A stretch of 60,498 nucleotides of DNA from Acidobacteriota bacterium (GCA_029569255.1 JAKQUO010000025.1:1-60498), one strand, 5' to 3'. Shown: positions 45,157 through 54,993, numbered from the stretch's first letter. The notes: generated from the sequence alone by a model not told the origin. Made by a program: numbers and translations.

Positions 45157-47598
45157 ATGGACAGCGAACAGAAAGAGCCCAAAGAGCGCTTCCCGGTCGT
45201 CAACCTCGAGGAGGAGATGCGCCGGTCGTACCTCGACTACGCCATGAGCGTCATCATCGGCCGGGCCATCCCCGACATCAAGGACGGCCTCAAGCCGGTC
45301 CACCGCCGCGTCCTCTACGCCATGTACGAGAGCGGCACCTATTACAACAAGCCCTACAAGAAGTCGGCCCGCATCGTCGGCGACGTCATCGGCAAGTACC
45401 ACCCCCACGGCGACCAGGCCGCCTACGACACGCTCGTCCGCATGGCCCAGGACTTCAGCCTGCGCTACCTCCTCGTCGACGGCCAGGGGAACTTCGGCTC
45501 GGTCGACGGCGACCCGCCGGCGGCCATGCGCTACACCGAGGTCCGGCTGAAGAAGCTGGCCCACGAGCTCATGGCCGACATCGACAAGGAGACGGTCAAC
45601 TTCGTCCCGAACTACGACGAGAGCCTGACCATGCCCGAGGTCCTGCCCTCGAAGTTCCCGAACCTCCTCGTCAACGGCGGCAACGGCATCGCCGTCGGCA
45701 TGGCCACGAACATCCCGCCCCACAACCTCGGCGAGGTCTGCGACGGCGTCATCCACCTCATCGAGCACCCCGACGCCCCGCTCAAGGACGTCCTGAAGCA
45801 CGTCCAGGGCCCCGACTTCCCGACCGGCGGCTTCATCTACGGCCGCCAGGGCTTCCTCGACGCCTACAAGGACGGCAAGGGCATCCTCCACCTCCGGGCC
45901 AAGACCGTCATCGAGCGGGCGGCCAAGGGGGAGAAGGACAGGATCGTCGTCACCGAGATCCCCTACCAGGTCAACAAGTCGCGCCTGCTCGAGTCGATCG
46001 CCCAGCTGGTCAACGAGAAGCGGATCGAGGGCGTCGCCGACATCCGCGACGAGTCCGACCGCGAGGGCATGCGCGTCGTCGTCGAGGTCAAGCGGGGCGA
46101 GCTCCCGGAGATCGTCCTCAACAACCTCTACAAGCACACCCAGCTGCAGGTCTCCTTCGGCATCATCATGCTGGCCATCGTCGACAAGCAGCCGAAGACG
46201 CTCGGCCTCGTCGACATGATGAAGTACTTCATCGCCCACCGCAAGGAGGTCGTCCTGCGGCGGACGCGCTTCGAGCTGCGCAAGGCCGAGGAGCGGGCCC
46301 ACATCCTGGAAGGCCTGGTCATCTGCCTCGACAACCTCGACGCCGTCATCAAGCTCATCCGGGCCGCCAAGACGGTCGACGAGGCCCGCAAGGGCCTCAT
46401 GGAGAAGTTCGGCCTGACCCAGGTCCAGGCCCAGGCCGTCCTCGAGCTCCAGCTCCAGCGCCTGGCCCAGCTCGAGCGGCTGAAGATCCAGGAGGAGTAC
46501 GCGGCCCTGAAGAAGAGGATCGCCGAGCTCAAGAGGATCCTCAAGGACGAGCGCCTCGTCTACGCGATCATCGTCCAGGAGCTCAAGGAGGTCAAGCAGG
46601 AGTACGGCGACGCGCGGCGGACCGAGATCCGCGACGAGGCCGTCTCGGAGCTCCGGCCCGAGGACCTGGTCAAGGAAGAGGACGTGGCCGTCGTCTACAC
46701 CTCGAGCGGCTACATCAAGCGGACCTCCCTGACCTCCTACAAGTTCCAGTCCCGCGGCGGCAAGGGACGCCGGGGCATCGAGATGAAGGCCGAGGACGTC
46801 GTCGAGGACCTCTACGTCTGCTCCACCCACAGCTACCTCCTCGTCTTCACGGACAAGGGGCGGCTCTACTGGCTCAAGGCCCTGGACGTCCCCGATGTCG
46901 GCGTGTCGGGGCGGGGCAGGCCCATCGCCAACCTGGTCGAGTTCCAGCCGGGCGAGAGGCCGGCCTCGGTCCTGGCCGTCAAGGAGTTCAGCGAGAACCA
47001 GTACGTGGTCATGCTGGCCTCGGACGGGGTCATCAAGAAGACGCGCCTGTCGGACTTCCGGAACGTCCGCAAGGGCGGCATCCTGGCCATGAGCATCCGG
47101 CCGAAGAGCGAGCTCTTCTCGGCCCAGATCTCGTCCGGGAAGAACACGATCGTCATCGGGACGAGGCTCGGCCGGGCCCTCCGGTTCAAGGAAAGCGACA
47201 TCCGGCCGATGGGCCGCTCGGCCTCGGGCGTCCGGGGCATCCGGCTCAAGCCCAAGGACCGGGTCATCGGCATGATCGTCGTCGGGCCGGAGGACAAGTT
47301 CATCTTCACCGCGACCGACCGCGGCTACGGCAAGAAGACGGCGGCCGAGATGTACCCGGTCAAGCACCGCGGCGGGCAGGGGGTACTCAACCTCCGCGTG
47401 ACGCCCAAGGTCGGGCACGCCCTGGGCATGGTCGGGATCGACGGGGAGGACCTGCTCGTGATCACCGTCGAGGGCAAGGTCATCGGCATCTCGACGACCC
47501 AGGTCCGCTCCTCGGGCCGGGCGACCCAGGGCGTCCGCATCATCAAGCTCGAGGACAAGGACCGGGTCTGCTCCATCGCCAAGGTCCGCGAGAGCTGA
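45157..47598 (+). CDS. gyrA: DNA gyrase subunit A
   Basis: 813 residues. Start chosen at ATG 45157, which has AGGAG five bases upstream; an ATG at 45112 overlaps gyrB and adds a Pro-rich tail not expected in GyrA. Breakage domain: [20 protein letters not shown], the quinolone-pocket block [18 protein letters not shown] and catalytic Tyr126 in MRYTE. The C-terminal beta-pinwheel contains a GyrA box, QSRGGKG, supporting gyrase rather than topoisomerase IV. The residue aligned with E. coli Ser83 is Gln87, while the Asp aligned with Asp87 is kept (Asp91). Forms an A2B2 enzyme with gyrB. Confidence 0.98.
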   Translation: MDSEQKEPKERFPVVNLEEEMRRSYLDYAMSVIIGRAIPDIKDGLKPVHRRVLYAMYESGTYYNKPYKKSARIVGDVIGKYHPHGDQAAYDTLVRMAQDFSLRYLLVDGQGNFGSVDGDPPAAMRYTEVRLKKLAHELMADIDKETVNFVPNYDESLTMPEVLPSKFPNLLVNGGNGIAVGMATNIPPHNLGEVCDGVIHLIEHPDAPLKDVLKHVQGPDFPTGGFIYGRQGFLDAYKDGKGILHLRAKTVIERAAKGEKDRIVVTEIPYQVNKSRLLESIAQLVNEKRIEGVADIRDESDREGMRVVVEVKRGELPEIVLNNLYKHTQLQVSFGIIMLAIVDKQPKTLGLVDMMKYFIAHRKEVVLRRTRFELRKAEERAHILEGLVICLDNLDAVIKLIRAAKTVDEARKGLMEKFGLTQVQAQAVLELQLQRLAQLERLKIQEEYAALKKRIAELKRILKDERLVYAIIVQELKEVKQEYGDARRTEIRDEAVSELRPEDLVKEEDVAVVYTSSGYIKRTSLTSYKFQSRGGKGRRGIEMKAEDVVEDLYVCSTHSYLLVFTDKGRLYWLKALDVPDVGVSGRGRPIANLVEFQPGERPASVLAVKEFSENQYVVMLASDGVIKKTRLSDFRNVRKGGILAMSIRPKSELFSAQISSGKNTIVIGTRLGRALRFKESDIRPMGRSASGVRGIRLKPKDRVIGMIVVGPEDKFIFTATDRGYGKKTAAEMYPVKHRGGQGVLNLRVTPKVGHALGMVGIDGEDLLVITVEGKVIGISTTQVRSSGRATQGVRIIKLEDKDRVCSIAKVRES

Positions 47599-47605
47599 AG
47601 GGGGC

Positions 47606-47634
47606 TTGACGCCCGCCGTCCCTGATGATATGGT
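47606..47634 (+). promoter_or_regulatory. Sigma70-type promoter for the GAPDH gene
   Basis: TTGACG (47606-47611), 17-base spacer, TATGGT (47629-47634), eight bases after the gyrA stop. The leader would be about 120 bases before ATG 47758. Confidence 0.6.
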
Positions 47635-47757
47635 TCCGTCTGACATCCTCCGGCGGGCGGACGGGCCGCCATCGCTCCTCCCCCCGCGGCAGGATGTTTC
47701 GCTTAGGGGCAGCATGGATCCGATCCCCGGTCCGAGAACGCCGCCGAGGAGCCTCCG

Positions 47758-49029
47758 ATGAACACACCCGCGATCCTCTCCGGAAGGAAGCCGGTCCTGG
47801 GCATCAACAGCCTGGGGCGGATCGGCAAGCTCACCCTGTGGCACCACGCCGGCCGGAAATACTTCAAGGAGATCGTCGTCAACCAGGGCCGGGACATCGG
47901 GATGGGGATGGACCACGTCGTCCAGACGATCGAAAAGGACTCGACCTACGGCCTGTTCCACACGTTCCTGTACGGGATCAACGCCGAGCGCCGGATCACC
48001 GTCGCCGACGAGAAGGAGGGCCGGCTCCTGATGGACGGCATCCCGGTGACGGTGCTGCGGACGGCCCGGAACCCCAAGGACATCCCTTGGCGGGACTACG
48101 GCGTGGAGGTCGTGGCCGACTGCACCGGGGCCTTCCTGGACCCGACGGCGGAACCGGACGCGGCCAAGGGGTCCCTCCGCGGCCACATGGCGGGCGGGGC
48201 CAGGGCCGTCATCGCCTCGGCGGCCTTCAAGATCAAGAACCGGGCCCTGCCCATGCCCGAGGACGCCGTGACCCTGATCTACGGCATCAACCACCGGGCC
48301 TTCGACCCGGCCCGTCACGTCCTCGTCTCCGCCGCCTCCTGCACGACGACGGCCCTGGCCCACATGGTCAAGCCCCTGCTCGGCCATGAGAAGACCCGGG
48401 CCATCCTGACCGCGTCGGCCTCGACCGTCCACGCGGCCACGAATTCCCAAAGCGTCCTGGACAACGTCCCCAAGGCCGGGGCCAAGGACCTGCGGAAGAC
48501 GCGCTCGTCGCTGGACAACATCATCCTGACCTCGACCAACGCGGCCGAGGCCCTGGCCCTGGCCGTCCCCGAGGTGAAGGCCATCGGCTTCATGGCCGAT
48601 TCCATCCGCATCCCGGTCAAGACGGAATCCCTGCTCATCCTCAACGCGACCTTCCAGGACCCCGGGGACGGCGACGCCCCGGCCCTCGACGCCCGGACGA
48701 TCAACGGGATCTACCGGCAGGCCTCCGAGGGCGACCCGGAACGGCTCCTGGCGTATTCCGAGGAGCAGAACGTCTCGGCCGACGTGGCCGGCATCGACGC
48801 CTCGGTCGTCATCGAGGGGCAGTTCAGCCACACCCGGACCGCCTTCATCTCTTTCGACCCGTCCCGGATCGCCGGCCTTTCGGCGGAAGCGAGGGCCGCG
48901 TTCCCGGTCCGGCGCCTGGAGGTCCCCGTGGTCCACGCCAAGATCTTCGGCTGGTACGACAACGAGTACGGGAGCTACACGAACCGGATGGGCGACCTGG
49001 CCGTCCACATCCACCAGTCGCTGAGGTGA
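47758..49029 (+). CDS. Divergent phosphorylating glyceraldehyde-3-phosphate dehydrogenase
   Basis: 423 residues, longer than the usual ~335. Rossmann start GINSLGRIGKLTLWHH (GINGFGRIGR-like), DSTYGLFHTFL, ADCTGAF, active-site Cys195 in SAASCTTTALAH, the partner His in STVHAATNSQ, STNAAEALALAVPEVKAIGF, RIPVKTES and GWYDNEYGSYTNRMGDLAVH. It would convert glyceraldehyde-3-P, phosphate and NAD(P) to 1,3-bisphosphoglycerate. The strand that usually ends N-D-P, where Asp favours NAD, reads N-Q-G-R-D, so cofactor choice may differ. GAGGAG lies six bases before the ATG. It converges on the PPDK-like/gapN operon. An erythrose-4-P dehydrogenase role is possible but less likely. Confidence 0.88.
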   Translation: MNTPAILSGRKPVLGINSLGRIGKLTLWHHAGRKYFKEIVVNQGRDIGMGMDHVVQTIEKDSTYGLFHTFLYGINAERRITVADEKEGRLLMDGIPVTVLRTARNPKDIPWRDYGVEVVADCTGAFLDPTAEPDAAKGSLRGHMAGGARAVIASAAFKIKNRALPMPEDAVTLIYGINHRAFDPARHVLVSAASCTTTALAHMVKPLLGHEKTRAILTASASTVHAATNSQSVLDNVPKAGAKDLRKTRSSLDNIILTSTNAAEALALAVPEVKAIGFMADSIRIPVKTESLLILNATFQDPGDGDAPALDARTINGIYRQASEGDPERLLAYSEEQNVSADVAGIDASVVIEGQFSHTRTAFISFDPSRIAGLSAEARAAFPVRRLEVPVVHAKIFGWYDNEYGSYTNRMGDLAVHIHQSLR

Positions 49030-49056
49030 GGCGGCCCCGCCCGGCCGGAGGGCCTT

Positions 49057-52000
49057 TCAGGCCTTGAGGGGCGCCACGGGCTCCGGCTCCACCCGGTGGC
49101 GGCCGCGGTAGACGGCCCCGCTCCAGCCGTCGAGGCTGAGGAAATCGCCGCGGCGGATGACGACGTCCCGGATCGTCCCCGTGCCGCGCTTCTCGTCGAC
49201 CATCAGCCTCCGCAGGCCGACGACGCCGACTTTCTTGAGCTGGGGGACGATGACCGCGGCGTGCGAGGTGCTGCCGCCCTTGGCCGTCAGGAGGCCCTCG
49301 ACCCCGCGAAGCAGGCCGATGTCCTCGGGGACCGTGTCGGGGCGGACCAGGATCAGAGGCGTGTGGGGCTCCCGGCCGCGGAACTCCCGGATGTCGTCCT
49401 CGGAGAAGACGGCCCGCCCGCTGAGGGCGCCGCCGCTGATGCCGATGCCGTTGCCGAGGCGCGACCGCTCGAGCTTGTCCGTCCGGAAGAAGACGGCCAC
49501 CCGCGAGCTCTCGAGCTGCGGCAGGGCGCGCGTCTGCAGGATGAAGAGCCCTTCCCGCGACGCGTCCTCGAAGGTGAACTCGATCTCCTGGTGCTCGAAC
49601 CCCTTTTCGTAGACGAGCGTTTCGGCCAGGCGCTTGAGCTCGGCGTACACCTCCGGGAACCTGTTCTCCAGGGACACCGTCTCATCCCGCCCTCCGCCCA
49701 TCCGCTGGGTCTCGGAGATGGGATAGGTTTCGACCAGGCCGGTGACGATGTCGTCGCCCTGGCAGCCGTGGATGAAGTCCCCGAACAGGGAGACGGCGCT
49801 CGTCAGGCCCTTGGGCTCCCGGGTGAAGATGACCCCCGTCCCCGAGTCGGCGTCCAAATTGCCGAAGACCATGGCCTGGACGATCACGGCCGTGCCCCAG
49901 TCGTGGGAGATGTCCATGTCGGCCCGGTAGAGCTCCGCCCGGGGGGCGTCCCAGGACTCGAGCACCTTGAGCATGACCCGGCTCAATTGCTCCCGCGGAT
50001 CGTCCGGGACGGAGATCCCGCTCTTCTGCAGCCCGAGCCGGTAGGCGTGGGCGATGTCGCGCATCTGGGCCGGCGAGAAGGCGAGCTTCTTGGCCACCCC
50101 GAGGTCGGCTTTGAACCCGTCGATGATGTCGTCGAAGAAATCCCGGTTCAGCCCTTCCGACATGCCCCAGAACTGGAGGAAGCGGCGGTAGCAGTCCCAG
50201 GCGGCCCAGCCGAACCGGGGCCGGGCCGCCAGGGACCCGGCGATCCTCTCGTTGAGGCCGACGTTGAGGAACGAGGTCATCATTCCCGGGGCCGAGACGA
50301 CCGAGCCGCTGCGCACGGACAGGAGAAGGGGGTCGCGCGCGTCTCCCAGCCTCTTGCGGGCCAGCCGCTCGAGGGCCCTCAGCGCCCCGTCGGTCCGCCG
50401 GTCGAGGTCCCGGGCCACGTTCCGGTCTCCCCAGATGGCCTCCTTGCAGCGGAAGACCTCCGTCGTCAGGATGAACCCCGGGGGGACGGGGAAGCCGAAG
50501 GAATGCATCCTTTTCAGGAAATACCCCTTGTTCCCGAGGAGGATCTGGTCGTCGCGGGGCCGCATGGCCTTCCCGATCGGGACGAGGGCGTCGCCGGGGT
50601 CGTAGCTCATGAGGACGCTGCGGAGATGCGCCTGGTCCTTGAATTTGTCCTCCTCGGCGCGGAGCGTCCGGAGGATCGTGCTGACGAACTCGTCCAGCGT
50701 CTGCAGGCCGAAGGAGGAGGCGATCATCGACCGGATGAAGCCCTCGGTCCGCATGTCGATCTCCTCCTCCTCCTTTCCCGGCCCGGGGCGCTCCTCCTCC
50801 GGGAGGCCGGCCAGGACCTGGCGGATGACGAGCGGCAGGCGGGCCCGGTGGGCGTCGATGAAATAGACGTGGATGATGTCCTGGATGCCCTTGGAGATGA
50901 ACTGGAAGATGTCGGTGTACTGGGCCATGCTGAACCGCCGGGCCTGGAGGGCCCCCTCCAGGAGGCGGACGTTGGCGGCCAGGCCTTCGGTCGCGATCCC
51001 CTCGAGGTCGAGGATCTTGATGAAGACGGCCAGGAAGCGGTGGATCTCGATCAGGGTGCTGCAGGTGATGAAGCGGAGGTTGATGGGGGAGAGGACCCGC
51101 TCGAGCTGGACATCGGCCAGGCTCTGGAGCTTGAGATAGAGACGAAGGGCGTCGAATTTCTCCTCGCGGTAGGTCCCGTAGACGGAGGCGATCCCGGCCG
51201 CGATGTGCCGTTTCTCGTAGAGGTCCTCGAGGGCCTCGGTCTTTTCCGGCGAGAGGATGCGGGCCTTCAGGGCCTCGAGGAGCTCCAGGAGGACGGCCAG
51301 GGCGCGGCCGGGCTTCTTGCGGGCCAGGGCGCTTTTCAGGGTCTCGACCTTCCGGCGGTCGAACAGGAGGAACGCGTCCAGGTCCTTGAGGACGTCCTGG
51401 TGCTGGATGGAATACTTGATGTGGAGGAGCTGGAAGAGGCGGAGGAACAGGGCCGCTTTCTCCCTGTCCGGCTCGGGGACGTCCGGGATCTCCCGGACCG
51501 TCCTTTGGATCTTGGCCGGGTCCCAGGCCAGGACGGCCCGCACATCGCCCTTGGTCTCGCGGGCGACGCCGGCCATGGCCAGGTGAAGGCCCTCCCAGCA
51601 CGGGCCGGAGGCCTCGAGCGGCTCCCAGATCTCGGGCGGGAGGAACGGCCTCATCCCGTCCTTCCGGCCCGTGATCCAGTACTCCAGGACGGCCTCCGAG
51701 AAGGGGACGAGCGTGCTGTTGCACTCCGCGTGGGTCTGCTTGCGGAGGAAATGGATGAGCGGGTCCTGCCGGAGACAGAGGGTGTCGAGGCGGGTCGTGT
51801 TGTCCCGCAGCTCGCCGCCGGCGTTGATGTCGTTGAAGTAGACCGGGAACAGGCGGGCCAGCTGAAGGACCAGGTTGTAGGCCGGGGTGATGTCGGCGCC
51901 GAGGAGGGCCGAGATGTCCTTCTGGAGAAGGTCGGCGTCGCGGACGAAGACGCCGCCGATCCTCAGGTGGGCGATGAGGGCGGACAGGAGGGGCTTGGTC

Positions 52001-53217
52001 CAGCGGGGCTTGAGGGCGACGATCTCGAGCCAGGCCCGGATGTTCTTGACGTGGAGAGGGTTGAACTTCACCTCCCAGTCGGCCGTCACGCCGCGGATAT
52101 CGGGGCCGGCGAACCCGAAGCGGATGATCTCGTCGAGCAGGGCCTTGACCTCGGGGTGGCGCTCGAGCTTGAAGACGGCCCGGGCCGCGGTGCTGACGCA
52201 GCTCATCATCGTGTCGGGGTGATCGGCCCGCGCCGCGCTCTCCCGGAAGGCCCCGAACAGCCGCGCGATCAGCGGCTTGATCCGGTCCGGGGGCAGGGCG
52301 TCGAACACGCGGCCCAGGGAGCGGTTGATCTCGAGCAGGGCCTCGCGGTGGACGTCCCGAAGGCCGGGGGCGGCCAGGACGCCCAGCAGGTGGAGAAGGC
52401 GGATCTCGTGCCGGCGGCCGGCCGGGAAGGGGGCCCGCTCGATCTCGTCGGCGACCTTCAGGTAGCCCTGGGCGATCTGGAAGAAATCCGGCCACTGGAG
52501 AAGGTCGGCCAGCCCGGCCCAGCCGCTTGGCGCCGGCCCGTTGAACCGGCCCTCGGCCCGGACCCGCCATTCCCGGAGACGTTCCCGGCTCAGGGGCTCG
52601 ACCAATCCGCGGTAGAGCTCCCGGTCCGCGCCGTCCCCGAGTCCGGCCTCGGAGGCGGCCGGCCCTTCGGCCGGGTCGGGCTGGGCGAGCCAGTAGGCGA
52701 ACGAGGCCCGGAAAGCCCGTCCGGCCAGCCTGTGGAAGGCGTCGAGCCGGAGAGGCAGGTCCCGCTCGAGTCCGACCGCGAGGATCAGCTTCACGTCCCG
52801 GGCCGATTTCTTCAGCGCGCCGTCTCCCTCCGGGGCGGAGGCCAGGACCCGCTCGATGGCCCGGTCGGCGAGGGCGATGTTGCGGCCGCGGCTCGGCCCG
52901 CCGTCGCTCACGATCTCGCGGAGGAGCTCGAACATCCCGGCCAGGCTCTTCTCCCGGACGGATTCCTCCTGCGACGGGTCGGCCATCTCGAGGAACAGGT
53001 CGACCGCGGCGGACAGGGCCTCCCCGCCCCGGGGATGGGCGTCGAGGACGCGATAAGCTTCGAGGCTGACCCGGCGCCACTCCTCCGCGTGGGCGGTCTC
53101 CTTCCGCGCCGCCCGGCCGTAGCCCTCGAGGAACCGGGCGACGCGTTGATGCGTCCCGTAGGACCCCCGGACCGCTTCCAACAGCGTCCGGGCCGCGTCG
53201 GGAGCGAGATCGGTCAT
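49057..53217 (-). CDS. PPDK-like protein: ~890-residue helical N-terminus, ATP-grasp domain and phosphohistidine domain, no PEP/pyruvate barrel
   Basis: 1386 residues. Start ATG 53217 overlaps the gapN stop (ATGA). Residues 1-~890 are mostly alpha-helical with no motif I know, including an acidic stretch GPGKEEEEID near 800. From ~892 a PPDK-type nucleotide-binding domain follows: ILLGNKGYFLKRM, FPVPPGFILTTE, SVRSGSVVSAPGMMTSFLNV, GVIFTREPKG, CQGDDIVTGL, QEIEFTFED and ILQTRALPQ. The swivelling domain has LLTAKGGSTSHAAVI with the phosphorylatable His at ~1319. The protein then ends at GRHRVEPEPVAP, so the C-terminal domain that binds PEP/pyruvate is missing. It should make a phospho-His using ATP, but the final acceptor is unknown. 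The partner gene gapN suggests a link to lower glycolysis. Confidence 0.85.
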   Translation of the reverse strand: MTDLAPDAARTLLEAVRGSYGTHQRVARFLEGYGRAARKETAHAEEWRRVSLEAYRVLDAHPRGGEALSAAVDLFLEMADPSQEESVREKSLAGMFELLREIVSDGGPSRGRNIALADRAIERVLASAPEGDGALKKSARDVKLILAVGLERDLPLRLDAFHRLAGRAFRASFAYWLAQPDPAEGPAASEAGLGDGADRELYRGLVEPLSRERLREWRVRAEGRFNGPAPSGWAGLADLLQWPDFFQIAQGYLKVADEIERAPFPAGRRHEIRLLHLLGVLAAPGLRDVHREALLEINRSLGRVFDALPPDRIKPLIARLFGAFRESAARADHPDTMMSCVSTAARAVFKLERHPEVKALLDEIIRFGFAGPDIRGVTADWEVKFNPLHVKNIRAWLEIVALKPRWTKPLLSALIAHLRIGGVFVRDADLLQKDISALLGADITPAYNLVLQLARLFPVYFNDINAGGELRDNTTRLDTLCLRQDPLIHFLRKQTHAECNSTLVPFSEAVLEYWITGRKDGMRPFLPPEIWEPLEASGPCWEGLHLAMAGVARETKGDVRAVLAWDPAKIQRTVREIPDVPEPDREKAALFLRLFQLLHIKYSIQHQDVLKDLDAFLLFDRRKVETLKSALARKKPGRALAVLLELLEALKARILSPEKTEALEDLYEKRHIAAGIASVYGTYREEKFDALRLYLKLQSLADVQLERVLSPINLRFITCSTLIEIHRFLAVFIKILDLEGIATEGLAANVRLLEGALQARRFSMAQYTDIFQFISKGIQDIIHVYFIDAHRARLPLVIRQVLAGLPEEERPGPGKEEEEIDMRTEGFIRSMIASSFGLQTLDEFVSTILRTLRAEEDKFKDQAHLRSVLMSYDPGDALVPIGKAMRPRDDQILLGNKGYFLKRMHSFGFPVPPGFILTTEVFRCKEAIWGDRNVARDLDRRTDGALRALERLARKRLGDARDPLLLSVRSGSVVSAPGMMTSFLNVGLNERIAGSLAARPRFGWAAWDCYRRFLQFWGMSEGLNRDFFDDIIDGFKADLGVAKKLAFSPAQMRDIAHAYRLGLQKSGISVPDDPREQLSRVMLKVLESWDAPRAELYRADMDISHDWGTAVIVQAMVFGNLDADSGTGVIFTREPKGLTSAVSLFGDFIHGCQGDDIVTGLVETYPISETQRMGGGRDETVSLENRFPEVYAELKRLAETLVYEKGFEHQEIEFTFEDASREGLFILQTRALPQLESSRVAVFFRTDKLERSRLGNGIGISGGALSGRAVFSEDDIREFRGREPHTPLILVRPDTVPEDIGLLRGVEGLLTAKGGSTSHAAVIVPQLKKVGVVGLRRLMVDEKRGTGTIRDVVIRRGDFLSLDGWSGAVYRGRHRVEPEPVAPLKA

Positions 53218-54896
53218 GGCCGGCCTCCCTTCGCCGACGGGGGCCGGCCGGACGCCGCCCGGCAGCGCAGGAGCAGGGCCGCCCCCCGGCCGCCTTCCCG
53301 GGCGGCGACGACGGTCCGGTCCGAGAAGGCGCCGAGGATCTCCGTGACCGAAAAGTCCCCCCGGGCCGAGTCCTTTTTCCCGCTGAACGGAAAGAGGTCC
53401 GGCCCGCGCTGGCACTTGGCGTTGATGTTGATCCGCGCGACCTGGCTCCGGGCGGCCTCGATGAACGGTCCGAGCGTCCGGATGCCGTCCCCGAAGACGC
53501 TGGCCTGCTGCCCGAACGGGGAGGCCCGGAGGTAGCCGACCGGCTCCTCGGTCCGGCGGAAAAAGGCGACCGGGACGATCGGCCCGAACTGTTCCTCCCA
53601 GAAGACCCGCATCCGCGAGGTGACCGGCCGGAGGACGGCAGGGACGAGAAGCGATCCGGCGGACCGGCCGCCGTTCTCGTTGACGACGGCCGCCCCCCGG
53701 CCGGCGGCGTCGTCGATGAGGGCGCCGAGGTAGGGGAGCCGGGCCGGGTCGGCCAGGGGGGTGATGCGGACGCCCCTCTCCCAGGGCATCCCGATCCTGA
53801 CCCGGGCCGTTTCCGCGGCCAGGCGCTCCAGGAACGGTTCCCGGACCGCCTCGTGGACGAAGAGGATCTTCAGGGCGGCGCAGCGCTGGCCGTTGAAAGC
53901 CAGGGCGCCGAGGAGGCACTCGCGAACGGCGACGTCGAGATCGGCGTCCGGCAGGACGACCGCGGCGTTCTTGGCCCCGAGGCCGAGCAGGCTCCGCAGG
54001 CGCGTCCGCCTCGGATGCAGGCCGATCAGCCGGTCGGCCACGGCCACGGAGCCGACGAAGGCGAAGACGTCGATCCCTCCGCTTCGCATCAGGGGATCGA
54101 GGACGGCCGGCCCCTCCCCGGACAGGACGTGGACCGTCCCCGGCGGGAAGCAGGCCGCGAGGGGCTCGAGGAGGGCGTCGAGGAACAGGACGCCGATCCG
54201 GGGCGGCTTGATGATCACGGTGTTGCCGGCCAGGAGCGCGGGGGCGACGAGGCCGAAGGTCTCGAACAGCGGGTAGTTGTAAGGCCCGGCGCAGAGGGCG
54301 ACGCCGCGCGGCTCGTCCCGGACGAGGCCGACGATGCCCCTTTGACGGATCAAGGCGCGCTGGGCCCGCTCCCGTTTCGCGGCCACCCGGACCAGGCGGC
54401 CGAACGACTCGACGGTCCGGTCGAATTCGGCCTCGAGCTCGGCCCGGGGCTTGGCGATCTCCCACATCAGGGTCCGGACCACCGGCTCCCGGAGGGCGGC
54501 CAGGCGGGAGGCGAAATCCTCGAGGGCGCGGACGCGGCGGGCCAGGGAGAGGGAGGGCCAGGCCCCGCGGCCGTCGGCGAAGGCCTTCCGGGCGGCGGCC
54601 AGGACGCGGAGCGCGTCCCGGCCCGTCATGCGCGGGCGCGAGCCCAGGCGCAGGGGGGACAGCCCGGCCGGGGTCCGGACCCTGACCGGCGAGAAGACCT
54701 CCCCGAGGCGGCCGCTCCAGGGGCGCAGGTCCCCGTCGAGGATCAGCCGGCCCTGATCGATCGGCTTGTCCATCCGGGCGTCCCGCGGGATGTCCCCTTC
54801 ACGGACGAAGAGCGCGGACAGGTCGGCCGGCGCCGTTCCGACGCGGAACGCCTGTCCGGGCGCGGGAGGGGGAGAAGGTTCCAGGCGGCTCTTCAT
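53214..54896 (-). CDS. gapN: NADP-dependent non-phosphorylating glyceraldehyde-3-phosphate dehydrogenase-like (ALDH superfamily)
   Basis: 560 residues from ATG 54896. GapN-type features: GPYNYPLFETFGLVAPALLA followed by GNTVIIKPPRIG, catalytic Cys339 in AFNGQRCAALK, WEEQFGPIVPVAFF and the C-terminal INAKCQRGPDLFPFSGKKDS, the QRGPD...FxGxKDS block of glyceraldehyde-3-P-specific ALDHs. The reaction is glyceraldehyde-3-P to 3-phosphoglycerate with NADPH, bypassing ATP formation. The segment matching ELGGK of ALDHs reads LGLGAK, with Gly305 where the general-base Glu normally sits. The N-terminal ~65 residues and a C-terminal Arg/Gly-rich tail are extra. Overlaps the PPDK-like gene by four bases. 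Confidence 0.87.
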   Translation of the reverse strand: MKSRLEPSPPPAPGQAFRVGTAPADLSALFVREGDIPRDARMDKPIDQGRLILDGDLRPWSGRLGEVFSPVRVRTPAGLSPLRLGSRPRMTGRDALRVLAAARKAFADGRGAWPSLSLARRVRALEDFASRLAALREPVVRTLMWEIAKPRAELEAEFDRTVESFGRLVRVAAKRERAQRALIRQRGIVGLVRDEPRGVALCAGPYNYPLFETFGLVAPALLAGNTVIIKPPRIGVLFLDALLEPLAACFPPGTVHVLSGEGPAVLDPLMRSGGIDVFAFVGSVAVADRLIGLHPRRTRLRSLLGLGAKNAAVVLPDADLDVAVRECLLGALAFNGQRCAALKILFVHEAVREPFLERLAAETARVRIGMPWERGVRITPLADPARLPYLGALIDDAAGRGAAVVNENGGRSAGSLLVPAVLRPVTSRMRVFWEEQFGPIVPVAFFRRTEEPVGYLRASPFGQQASVFGDGIRTLGPFIEAARSQVARININAKCQRGPDLFPFSGKKDSARGDFSVTEILGAFSDRTVVAAREGGRGAALLLRCRAASGRPPSAKGGRP

Positions 54897-54948
54897 GAAT
54901 GATCTTGCTCCCGCGGGGCCCTTCCCCGGGGACATCGAACGGACTCCG

Positions 54949-54977
54949 ATCTTATCATGTCTCGCCCCCTCCGGCAA
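54949..54977 (-). promoter_or_regulatory. Promoter of the gapN/PPDK-like operon
   Basis: Minus strand TTGCCG (54977-54972), 17-base spacer, TAAGAT (54954-54949), about 52 bases before ATG 54896. It faces away from the ZIP gene promoter in the same gap. Confidence 0.45.
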
Positions 54978-54993
54978 TCCGGCCGGGCCCCCT

